The notes under the pieces were generated by a model, which ran no database searches, was not told where the DNA came from, and worked only from the letters and a program-made list of their open reading frames with translations. The position numbers and the translations under genes were made by a program. Shown here piece after piece: positions 1-6,013 of a stretch of DNA of 8,142 nt (its first letter is position 1; each line of letters starts with the position of its first letter). Origin of the DNA: Planctomycetaceae bacterium (GTDB lineage Bacteria > Planctomycetota > Planctomycetia > Pirellulales > Pirellulaceae); assembly GCA_012965455.1 (NCBI GenBank), contig DTSG01000354.1:1-8142 (forward strand). The letters run 5' to 3'.

Positions 1-23
1 TGACTTGGGACCTTGTGGGCCAT
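1..23 (-). CDS. Possible start of a further gene downstream of fabF, cut by the window edge
   Basis: An ATG reads off the window edge 17 nt after the fabF stop codon. Seven codons are visible (M-A-H-K-V-P-S) with no stop. A GGAAG sequence lies about 10 nt upstream and could serve as a ribosome binding site. If real, this gene would be the next member of the fatty acid cluster on the same strand. Seven residues are too few to name a product, and the ATG could be chance. Confidence 0.22.
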
Positions 24-40
24 AATGATTTGGCTTCCGT

Positions 41-1279
41 TTAGCGAAACGCTTGAATAACAATAGACGCATTGTGTCCACCGAACCCAAAGCTGTTACT
101 CATGGCTATTTCGATTGGTCGTTGTTTTGGTGTAAGCGGTGTATAGTCCAAATCGCATTCAGGATCGGGAATTTCAAGATTGATCGTTGGTGGAGCAATT
201 TGATCTTGAATACCCATGATGGAGAGAATTAGTTCGATTCCACCACTTGCACCGAGCGAATGACCAAGTGCACTTTTGGTGCTGGAAATACTAAGTTCAT
301 ACGCATGATCGCCGAACACAGTTTTGATCGCTTTTGTTTCCGCTAGGTCGCCAAGTGGTGTACTGGTACCGTGGGCATTGAGATAATCCACTTGATTTGC
401 ATTAATGTTTGCATCAGCTAATGCATTACTCATACTGCGACAAGCGCCGAGTCCTTCAGGATCGGGTTGGGTAATGTGTCCTGCATCACAACTTGCTCCA
501 AAGCCAATGACTTCGCAATAGATTTTTGCTCCCCGAGCTTTTGCGTGTTCCAGTTCTTCGAAAACCAACACACCCGCTCCTTCACCCATCACAAAACCAT
601 CACGATTTTTATCAAAGGGTCGTGAGGCTCGCTCAGGTTCATCATTGCGACGTGACAGAGCCTTCATGTTCTGAAATGCACTGAGCCCCATCGGTGTAAT
701 CGCAGATTCGGTACCCCCGGAGACAACAATATCGGCATCATTGCATTGGATCATGCGTAGGGCATCGCCCATCGCGTTATTTGCTGAGGCACAGGCAGTC
801 GCAACACCATAATTTGGTCCGCGCATACCGTAACGAATAGCAAGATTACCTCCGGCCGCATTAAGCATCAGTCGTGGAATCGTCATCGGGGACACGCGGT
901 CGGGGCCGCGACTCAGTAGCCTAGCGACTTGTGTTTCGATTTCTCGAATACCGCCGATGCCTGAACCTAAAATTGCACCGCAGCGAAACGGGTCTTCTTT
1001 TGCAAAGTCGATACCGGAATCGTTAACGGCATGAGTACCAGCGACCATCGCGAACTGCGTAAAGCGATCCATGCGTTTGGCTTCGCGTGGTGGTATTATT
1101 TCGCTAGGATCCCAGTCGTAAATGTCACCACCGATTTTGATTTTAAACAATTCAACATCGACAACTTGGAGCTTGTGGATTCCGCTTTCGCAATTTAGAA
1201 TCCGCTGCCAAAGATCATCGACATTTTGGCTTAACGGTGTGACAACGCCCAGTCCTGTAACGACAATTCGTCGTGTCAT
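41..1279 (-). CDS. fabF: Beta-ketoacyl-[acyl-carrier-protein] synthase II (KAS II)
   Basis: This enzyme elongates fatty acids in the cytoplasm by condensing malonyl-ACP with an acyl-ACP, releasing CO2. The 412-residue protein is the usual length and has the thiolase fold hallmarks: N-terminal RRIVVTGLGVVTPL, the nucleophile Cys163 in TACAS, His303 in NAHGTSTPLGD, Lys335 in TKSALGH, His340, and the C-terminal SNSFGFGGHN. The Cys-His-His set makes it an elongating KAS I/II enzyme, not a FabH type, which would have Cys-His-Asn. The frame is open further upstream to 1342, but that would run into acpP, and family proteins begin at the MTRRIVVTG methionine at 1279. No strong Shine-Dalgarno is visible before this ATG. 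The gene starts 22 nt after acpP ends, so co-transcription and possibly translational coupling with acpP are likely. Confidence 0.96.
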   Translation of the reverse strand: MTRRIVVTGLGVVTPLSQNVDDLWQRILNCESGIHKLQVVDVELFKIKIGGDIYDWDPSEIIPPREAKRMDRFTQFAMVAGTHAVNDSGIDFAKEDPFRCGAILGSGIGGIREIETQVARLLSRGPDRVSPMTIPRLMLNAAGGNLAIRYGMRGPNYGVATACASANNAMGDALRMIQCNDADIVVSGGTESAITPMGLSAFQNMKALSRRNDEPERASRPFDKNRDGFVMGEGAGVLVFEELEHAKARGAKIYCEVIGFGASCDAGHITQPDPEGLGACRSMSNALADANINANQVDYLNAHGTSTPLGDLAETKAIKTVFGDHAYELSISSTKSALGHSLGASGGIELILSIMGIQDQIAPPTINLEIPDPECDLDYTPLTPKQRPIEIAMSNSFGFGGHNASIVIQAFR

Positions 1280-1301
1280 AGTAACCAGATTTATGCTGCT
1301 A

Positions 1302-1535
1302 TTAGGAATTGTTAGATTCGATAAAGTCGATAGCTTGACCAACTGTTTGGATTTGTTCGGCTGCTGATTCAGGAATCATCAGGTCGAATTCTTCTTCCAG
1401 TTCCATGATTAGTTCAACAGTATCGAGCGAGTCTGCGCCCAAATCGTTTACGAATGAAGTCTCACGGGTTATTTTTTCTTTGTCGACAGCGAGTTGTTCG
1501 GCAACGACATTTATTACTTGTTCTTCAATAGACAC
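1302..1535 (-). CDS. acpP: Acyl carrier protein
   Basis: This small acidic protein carries the growing acyl chain on a 4'-phosphopantetheine arm. The 77-residue product has the prosthetic-group site DLGADSLDTVELIM with Ser36 as the modified residue, followed by the acidic helix II (ELEEEFDLMIPE) that partner enzymes recognise. I chose the GTG at 1535: it gives M-SIEEQV, the normal ACP N-terminus and length, and a textbook AAGGAGA sits 6 nt ahead of it. A longer reading from an ATG at 1580 would add 15 unrelated residues and bury the ribosome binding site, so I reject it. fabF follows after 22 nt. The long 231-nt gap upstream contains a candidate promoter, which fits the high ACP demand known in bacteria. 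Confidence 0.97.
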   Translation of the reverse strand: MSIEEQVINVVAEQLAVDKEKITRETSFVNDLGADSLDTVELIMELEEEFDLMIPESAAEQIQTVGQAIDFIESNNS

Positions 1536-1541
1536 AGAAAG

Positions 1542-1548
1542 TCTCCTT
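1542..1548 (-). promoter_or_regulatory. Ribosome binding site that fixes the acpP GTG start
   Basis: Read on the minus strand this is AAGGAGA, 6 nt before the GTG at 1535. It is the best Shine-Dalgarno match I found in the window and decides between the GTG start and the longer ATG reading from 1580. Confidence 0.8.
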
Positions 1549-1672
1549 GGTAAGCTAATTTCCTGATGTTTTGTCCACACGAGTGGTTGTTAGATTCTAC
1601 AGGAAAGGCAGCTAGTTTTAAAAGTGATTCTTGGGGTTAATATTCGAGGATGTGATTTGTAATGCATCTATC

Positions 1673-1702
1673 AGGATAGAGTAATCTAGTTCCAACGGTC
1701 AA
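1673..1702 (-). promoter_or_regulatory. Candidate sigma-70-type promoter for acpP-fabF
   Basis: On the minus strand the -35 hexamer is TTGACC (1697-1702, five of six consensus bases) and the -10 is TATCCT (1673-1678, four of six), separated by 18 bp. It lies in the 231-nt fabG-acpP gap and would give a leader of about 130 nt. A perfect 6-bp inverted repeat (1667-1680) covers the -10. The housekeeping sigma consensus is assumed to hold for this lineage. Confidence 0.38.
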
Positions 1703-1766
1703 GATTAACCACATCGAGTTGTTCACAGTTTTACTGTATTAATTGATTTTGGAATAGGACGATGGG

Positions 1767-2537
1767 TCAACCGGTCATTCCCCCATCGACAGCTAGGGTG
1801 TGACCGGTGATGTAACCGGCTGCATTACTTGCTAAAAACACGACACAAGCGGCTACATCGGCCGGTTGTCCAAGTTTTCGAGCGGGAATGCGTTTCTTCG
1901 CTTCTTTGATTATGGCTTCGCCGAGTACATGAGTCATTTCGGTTTCAATAAACCCTGGGGCGACACAGTTTACGGTCACGTTACGGCGTGAAATTTCTCG
2001 GCTAAAACTACGAGTCATGCCGATCAGCCCTGCTTTTGAGGCAGAATAATTCGTTTGTCCAATATTTCCGATGAGCCCTGACACACTGGACATATTAATG
2101 ATTCGGCCATAACGGGCGGACATCATATGTTTAGAAACAGCTCGCATGAACAAGAAAGCGCCGCGAAGATTTGTATTGATGACGTCGTCAAAATCTTCAT
2201 CGCTCATTCGTGGTAGTAGGGCATCGCGAGTAATTCCTGCATTGTTGACGAGGATGTCAACACTTCCCCATTGTTCAGCAATCTGATCGACCGTCTGGTC
2301 GACACTTTCACGGTCCGTAACATCCACTGAAAATGCACTGGCTTGACCTCCTGCTTCTTCAATTGCAGTTACAGTCTCAGCAAGTTTATCCGCATTTCGA
2401 GCAAGACAAGCGACTCGTGCTCCGTTACGAGCAAGTTCCATAGCACATGTTTTCCCTAAACCTTGAGAAGCGCCGGTTACAATCGCAACTTGGCCAGACA
2501 GGTCAACGTTTAGTTGCTTACAAGTTTCTTCGGACAT
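1767..2537 (-). CDS. fabG: 3-oxoacyl-[acyl-carrier-protein] reductase
   Basis: This is the NADPH-dependent short-chain dehydrogenase that reduces beta-ketoacyl-ACP to beta-hydroxyacyl-ACP in each elongation cycle. The 256-residue product shows the Rossmann nucleotide-binding loop TGASQGLG (residues 21-28), the NNAG motif (98-101), and the catalytic tetrad Asn123, Ser151, Tyr164 and Lys168 in YSASKAG, followed by PGFIETEM and a C-terminal GHTLAVDGGMTG. It is about ten residues longer than the common 245, all in a short N-terminal extension (MSEETCKQLNVDLSG). The ATG at 2537 is supported by AGAAGGT at 2545-2551, 7 nt upstream. SDR proteins are a large family, and fabG identity rests on the motifs plus the position between fabD and acpP. 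Confidence 0.95.
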   Translation of the reverse strand: MSEETCKQLNVDLSGQVAIVTGASQGLGKTCAMELARNGARVACLARNADKLAETVTAIEEAGGQASAFSVDVTDRESVDQTVDQIAEQWGSVDILVNNAGITRDALLPRMSDEDFDDVINTNLRGAFLFMRAVSKHMMSARYGRIINMSSVSGLIGNIGQTNYSASKAGLIGMTRSFSREISRRNVTVNCVAPGFIETEMTHVLGEAIIKEAKKRIPARKLGQPADVAACVVFLASNAAGYITGHTLAVDGGMTG

Positions 2538-2712
2538 GATGTGTACCTTCTAGTTAAGTGCAAGTGTGCCAGATGTTAGTGTCCGGCCACTGCTTTGTAT
2601 ATCGTTGTACCGTCGATGAAAATTAATTCAAGACCACAAAATAACAAGTTTAATAGTGTAAGAGAATAAATCTATATCGCTAGTACCTATTCAGCTTTAT
2701 ACGAGTCAGACC

Positions 2713-3624
2713 TTAACAGGAGACATTTTCGCAAGGTGTTTTTCGGGCGATTCTTCGCAACAAACCGCGCAATACACGTCCGGGGCCGATCTCATAGAAC
2801 TGATCGATCCCTTGGTTAAGCAGGGTACCCATGCACTCTTCCCAACGGACAGGAGAAACGACTTGCTGTACAAGATGTTGACGAATTATTTCTGGGTCAC
2901 TGTGTATACTGGCATCGACATTAGAGATTACTGGGATGCGCGGGGCGTTGAGGGCAACATTTTCAAGTACTTGTCGTAGTGGTTCAACGGCCGCTTGCAT
3001 AACTTCAGTATGAAAGGCACCGGCGACCGCTAAGGGAATCGCTTGCATTGCGCCCGCTTCAATGGCAGTCACTTGAATGCGTTCACAAGCTGTGCGAGAA
3101 CCAGAAATGACAATGTTGCCGGGACACAGATAATTTGCAATTTGCAAGACTTCGCCGTCTTCACGACAACTGTCTACAAGTTGTTGTACATCGTCGGTTG
3201 ATAAACCGAGTAAACTGACCATCGTGCTGTCAGCTTGCTGAGCCGCTGCTTGCATCGCACTGCCGCGTTGTTGTACAACTCGTAAACCATCCTCAAACGA
3301 CATCACTCCGGCAAACACTAAAGCTGTGTATTCACCAAGACTCAAGCCAGCCGTAGCAGTGCAGGCGTCGACAGTTTGAGGATCAGATGCTTTGAGTGAC
3401 TCGAGTGCTGCCAGACTTGCCACAAATAACGCGGGTTGGCTGTGATCGGTTGTGTTGAGCTTCTCGGCTGGACCCTGGGCACAGAGATGTGCTAGGTCAT
3501 AACCAAGGATCTCACTGGCTTGTGCAAACAATGCAGCAGCGGTTGGAAGTTGCTCAATTAATTCTTGAGCCATACCAACTGCTTGGGCGCCTTGCCCGGG
3601 GAATAAAAAAGCGATGTTACTCAT
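2713..3624 (-). CDS. fabD: Malonyl-CoA:acyl-carrier-protein transacylase
   Basis: FabD transfers malonyl from CoA to ACP and so supplies the extender unit for FabF. The 303-residue protein is the usual length for a stand-alone enzyme. It has the N-terminal FLFPGQGAQ oxyanion-hole motif (residues 6-14), the nucleophile elbow GLSLGEY with Ser95, Arg120 in VQQRGSAMQ for malonyl carboxylate binding, and His205 in GAFHTEVM. The elbow has Leu where E. coli has His (GHSLGEY). I recall the Leu form from plant and cyanobacterial enzymes, so it should be functional. The ATG at 3624 gives the standard N-terminus. An AGGA lies 12 nt upstream, a rather long spacing. It follows rpmF by 92 nt on the same strand. 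Confidence 0.96.
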   Translation of the reverse strand: MSNIAFLFPGQGAQAVGMAQELIEQLPTAAALFAQASEILGYDLAHLCAQGPAEKLNTTDHSQPALFVASLAALESLKASDPQTVDACTATAGLSLGEYTALVFAGVMSFEDGLRVVQQRGSAMQAAAQQADSTMVSLLGLSTDDVQQLVDSCREDGEVLQIANYLCPGNIVISGSRTACERIQVTAIEAGAMQAIPLAVAGAFHTEVMQAAVEPLRQVLENVALNAPRIPVISNVDASIHSDPEIIRQHLVQQVVSPVRWEECMGTLLNQGIDQFYEIGPGRVLRGLLRRIARKTPCENVSC

Positions 3625-3716
3625 TGAAACGCAATGTCCTAGTAGTCACGATCTAAAGTGAGGATGCGTTGGTTTTTCGGGGACCGCGAAGTGGCAGTGC
3701 TGTTTACCAGATTAGC

Positions 3717-3905
3717 TTACTCGTCGCTGACTGTAGCAAAGCGGCGACCGGTTTCCATGTAGGTACCACACTTTGGACAAACCGTGTGACTTGGAATTGG
3801 GTGGTTACACTGCTTGCAAGCGCTAAGTTGGCGAGGGGTCAAAGCGTGATGACTTCGACGCTTGTTTGTGCGAGAGTTGGAGTGTTTTCTTTTTGGTACT
3901 GCCAT
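3717..3905 (-). CDS. rpmF: 50S ribosomal protein L32, zinc-binding form
   Basis: L32 is a small basic component of the large ribosomal subunit. The 62-residue product begins MAVPKRKHSNSRTNKRRSH, the conserved basic N-terminal tail that threads into rRNA. It then has a zinc ribbon with Cys30-x2-Cys33 and Cys43-x2-Cys46. It is therefore the zinc-containing (C+) form, as opposed to the zinc-free paralogue some bacteria use in zinc starvation. The start at 3905 has an AGG about 7 nt upstream. It is the first gene after a strong candidate promoter and probably heads the fatty acid cluster, the same rpmF-fab linkage known in E. coli and many other bacteria. Confidence 0.96.
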   Translation of the reverse strand: MAVPKRKHSNSRTNKRRSHHALTPRQLSACKQCNHPIPSHTVCPKCGTYMETGRRFATVSDE

Positions 3906-4012
3906 GATAAAACCTAATCCTCGTCGCAGGAACTTGTAGAAGTCCTATGAAATAGAGGGAGATTGTGACTTGTTTGTTGGTGTTATTTACTAATATTATC
4001 AGCAAAAGACCA

Positions 4013-4041
4013 ATCCTAGAAGTGCCCTTAAACCCTGTCAA
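4013..4041 (-). promoter_or_regulatory. Promoter for rpmF and the fab cluster
   Basis: On the minus strand a perfect -35 TTGACA (4036-4041) is followed after exactly 17 bp by TAGGAT (4013-4018, four of six -10 consensus bases). Transcription would start near 4006, giving a leader of about 100 nt before rpmF. This is the best full promoter match I found in the window. A small inverted repeat, CCTGT-TG-ACAGG (4034-4045), overlaps the -35. It could be an operator, but the arms are only 5 bp. Confidence 0.6.
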
Positions 4042-4133
4042 CAGGCTAATTGTGAGAAATGCAATAGCCACTGAGGGATGAATGACTTGGAATGCCGCTG
4101 GAATTGGATTGAGTCGCGTTAAGTTGTAGATCA

Positions 4134-5180
4134 TTACGTAAATAATGTATCTTGATCATCTCCAACTGATTCGTCGTCAATATCGACAGGCTTACCTGAC
4201 ATTCCCATGTGATCGAATGCTCTTTGAGTCGCAACTCGACCTCGCGGAGTTCGAACTACCATTGCTGTCCTCAATAAAAAGGGCTCGACCTCATCAATGA
4301 GAGTATCACTAGCGGTATTAATTGTATGCGCAATTGCTTCGACCCCCGCTGGGCCACCGTGAAAGACACCAATGAGAGTTTCCAGGTATTTGCGGTCCAT
4401 TTTATCGAGTCCGAGAGTATCGATTTCCCATTTTAAGAGTGCGGCGCGGGTTACATCGGGGTCGATCTTTCCATCTGCTCGAGCAGTGACATAATCTCTC
4501 ACACAGCGCAAGCGATTGTTGGCGATGCGAGGCGTGCTCCGGCTACGAATAGCTATTTCATTAGCTGACTCATCGTCAATTTCCATTTGGAGTATTTTCG
4601 CATTGCCCTTGATGATCTGCGTTAATTCTTCCACCGAGTAAAAATCAAGGTGCTCGCGCATTTGGAAGCGATCTCTCAGTGGGCCCGTCAGCATGCCTGC
4701 TCGGGTTGTTGCACCGATCAACGTAAAAGGCTTAATGGTCATATTGATGGTACGGGCGTTAAGGCCATCACCGAGAACCAGATCGATGCGAAAATCTTCC
4801 ATCGCGGTGTAAAGGTATTCTTCGACGTTTGCGGGAATACGGTGAATTTCATCAATAAACAGGATCGCTCGGTCTTGGATATTGGTCAGGTAGGGGATCA
4901 GATCTTTTGGTGCTCGCAGCGCCGCTCCCGATGTCATCTCAATCGGGACTCCTAATTCGTGCGGGATGCACGTGGCAAAGGTAGTTTTTCCTAATCCGGG
5001 CGGACCGTCAAATAGAATATGTCCTAGTGGTTCTTCGCGTTGTCGAGCGGCTTGAACAGCGATTTCGAGTCGCTCAAATACTTCCCGCTGACCCACCATC
5101 TCGGACATCCGTTGTGGCCGCAATGAACGGTCATCATTTTCCGCAGAACCGACCGGTCCTAGGATTTTTTCCCGATTCAT
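4134..5180 (-). CDS. ruvB: Holliday junction branch migration ATPase RuvB
   Basis: RuvB forms hexameric rings that pump DNA through the RuvA-bound Holliday junction. The 348-residue protein is full length. It has Walker A GPPGLGKTT (residues 59-67), Walker B LFIDEIH (Asp110-Glu111), sensor 1 GATTRAG (156-162), the arginine finger in GPLRDRF (Arg169), sensor 2 STPRIANNRLR (Arg218), and a C-terminal winged helix with GPAGVEAIA and RTPRGRVAT. Sensor 2 reads RSTPR where most RuvB have RGTPR, and it ends in an acidic tail. The ATG at 5180 has AAGG 7 nt upstream. It diverges from ruvC, unlike the common ruvA-ruvB operon order. An extended -10 promoter lies about 55 nt upstream. The 228-nt space between its stop and rpmF holds the rpmF promoter, and I see no clear terminator. 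Confidence 0.97.
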   Translation of the reverse strand: MNREKILGPVGSAENDDRSLRPQRMSEMVGQREVFERLEIAVQAARQREEPLGHILFDGPPGLGKTTFATCIPHELGVPIEMTSGAALRAPKDLIPYLTNIQDRAILFIDEIHRIPANVEEYLYTAMEDFRIDLVLGDGLNARTINMTIKPFTLIGATTRAGMLTGPLRDRFQMREHLDFYSVEELTQIIKGNAKILQMEIDDESANEIAIRSRSTPRIANNRLRCVRDYVTARADGKIDPDVTRAALLKWEIDTLGLDKMDRKYLETLIGVFHGGPAGVEAIAHTINTASDTLIDEVEPFLLRTAMVVRTPRGRVATQRAFDHMGMSGKPVDIDDESVGDDQDTLFT

Positions 5181-5233
5181 GGTTTAGCCTTGAAAGTTTG
5201 GCGGATAGCGGATAGATAGTCTACGTGTGCAAA

Positions 5234-5242
5234 AGTATATCA
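5234..5242 (-). promoter_or_regulatory. Extended -10 promoter for ruvB
   Basis: On the minus strand the sequence reads TGATATACT: a TGn extension followed by TATACT (five of six -10 bases). The -35 position is poor, which is common when the TGn extension is present. Transcription would start near 5227, about 47 nt before the ruvB ATG. The ATGC/GCAT cluster and the inverted repeat lie directly upstream, covering the -35 region and beyond. Confidence 0.5.
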
Positions 5243-5249
5243 AAACTAG

Positions 5250-5294
5250 GCATGCTAATCTATGCTGAGTGCATGATCGCATACGTCATGCGCT
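5250..5294. promoter_or_regulatory. ATGC/GCAT motif cluster with imperfect inverted repeat in the ruvB-ruvC control region
   Basis: Six ATGC or GCAT tetramers occur between 5250 and 5291, spaced roughly 8 to 10 bp apart. Within them, 9-bp arms with one mismatch (AGTGCATGA at 5268-5276, TCATGCGCT at 5286-5294) form an inverted repeat around a 9-bp centre. A further TATGCTG copy of the 5261-5267 motif sits at 5368-5374, nearer ruvC. The position next to the ruvB -10 element suggests a regulator-binding region. I do not recognise an E. coli-type (CTGT-N8-ACAG) or Bacillus-type (CGAAC-N4-GTTCG) LexA box here. Confidence 0.35.
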
Positions 5295-5400
5295 GGCGGA
5301 GACGTAAACGCGCGGTGTGGTATTGTTCTAACATGATTTAGCACTGTCCTCATATGACGGTAATCATTATGCTGGCAAATCGAATAAGGATATAAAAATC

Positions 5401-5460
5401 ATGAAACCGTTACCGCGAACAGTAGCAAAAGCGTCCAGTGAACGAGTTGCAATCCACTAA
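5401..5460 (+). CDS. Possible 19-residue leader peptide overlapping the ruvC start
   Basis: An ATG at 5401 with TAAGGA 10 nt upstream opens a short reading frame, MKPLPRTVAKASSERVAIH, that ends with TAA at 5458-5460, followed at once by an in-frame TAG. It is in a different frame from ruvC and overlaps its first 23 nt. The ribosome binding site here is better than anything before the ruvC GTG, so translation of ruvC might depend on ribosomes delivered by this ORF. Alternatively it marks the true ruvC start with a single-base error or frameshift between 5426 and 5457, where both frames are open. The peptide resembles nothing I know. Confidence 0.3.
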   Translation: MKPLPRTVAKASSERVAIH

Positions 5461-5941
5461 TAGAAACCGTCGTATCTTGGGAATTGACCCGGGTGTCAAT
5501 ATTACCGGTTATGGCGTCATCGATCAGACTGGCCAACAGTTGGAGTTAGTTGAGGCTGGAGTGTTGCGCGGAGGTAAAGGCGACTTGTCTGAGCGTTGTC
5601 TGAGGTTGTATCAAGGATTGGTTGAAGTTCTGGAGTCGCTGCACCCGGATGAAATGGCCATTGAACAACTATACTCACATTATCAGCGCCCACGGACGGC
5701 CATCATCATGGCCCATGCACGCGGTGTGTTATGTTTAGCGGCACAACAACGAGAAATCCCTATGAGTGATTATGCGGCGACTCAAATAAAAAAAGTGCTC
5801 ACAGGAAATGGCCGCGCGTCCAAGGGACAAATGCAATTGGCGGTTTGCCGTGAATTTCAGTTGGCGGAAGCCCCCGAGCCTCCGGATGTAGCCGACGCTT
5901 TGGCAACAGCGTTGTGCCACGCGTTTATTGGTCGGTCGTAA
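5438..5941 (+). CDS. ruvC: Crossover junction endodeoxyribonuclease RuvC
   Basis: RuvC is a dimeric Mg2+-dependent nuclease that resolves Holliday junctions by paired nicks. The 167-residue protein has the RNase H-like fold signature with four catalytic acids: Asp17 in ILGIDPG, Glu76 in MAIEQLY, and Asp150 and Asp153 in PPDVADALA. These match Asp7, Glu66, Asp138 and Asp141 of E. coli. Tyr79 stands in the place of the base-stacking aromatic after the Glu. The start is uncertain. GTG at 5438 and TTG at 5447 are the only candidates after an in-frame stop at 5423, and neither has a good Shine-Dalgarno. A short ORF with a better ribosome binding site overlaps the start. ruvA follows after 72 nt on the same strand, so they probably form an operon. 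Confidence 0.95.
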   Translation: MNELQSTNRNRRILGIDPGVNITGYGVIDQTGQQLELVEAGVLRGGKGDLSERCLRLYQGLVEVLESLHPDEMAIEQLYSHYQRPRTAIIMAHARGVLCLAAQQREIPMSDYAATQIKKVLTGNGRASKGQMQLAVCREFQLAEAPEPPDVADALATALCHAFIGRS

Positions 5942-6013
5942 TACAATGGTTGCTGGATAACATTCATAAAGTAATGAACAACAAATCGAAAATGCAGAGA
6001 AGGGCGGATTGTC

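Noticed and set aside
1280..1342. Longer fabF reading starting inside acpP
   Set aside because: It would add 21 residues encoded by the acpP 3' end and spacer. Family members start at MTRRIVVTG, at 1279.
1536..1580. Longer acpP reading from the ATG at 1580
   Set aside because: The extra 15 residues do not resemble ACP, and they contain the AAGGAGA site that serves the GTG at 1535.
1725..1737. ACAGT-TTT-ACTGT inverted repeat downstream of fabG
   Set aside because: It has 5-bp AT-rich arms and no T-tract in the transcribed direction. It is within chance expectation.
2681..2694. TAGTACCTATTCAG resembling half of a FapR operator
   Set aside because: Only the left half matches my memory of the Firmicutes FapR site and the right half does not mirror it. 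FapR is not expected in this lineage.
3823..4134. 103-codon open frame over the rpmF promoter region
   Set aside because: It overlaps rpmF in another frame, has no recognisable domain, and would read across the clear TTGACA/TAGGAT promoter.
4650..4955. Plus-strand open frame inside ruvB
   Set aside because: It is antisense to the conserved ATPase core of ruvB, and its length is explained by constraint on ruvB codons.
5201..5214. Tandem GCGGATA repeat in the ruvB leader
   Set aside because: Two 7-bp copies are too short to support a function and could be simple slippage.
5391..5396. TATAAA as a -10 for ruvC
   Set aside because: No acceptable -35 lies 16-18 bp upstream, and it would start the transcript after the leader ATG. 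I find no confident ruvC promoter.
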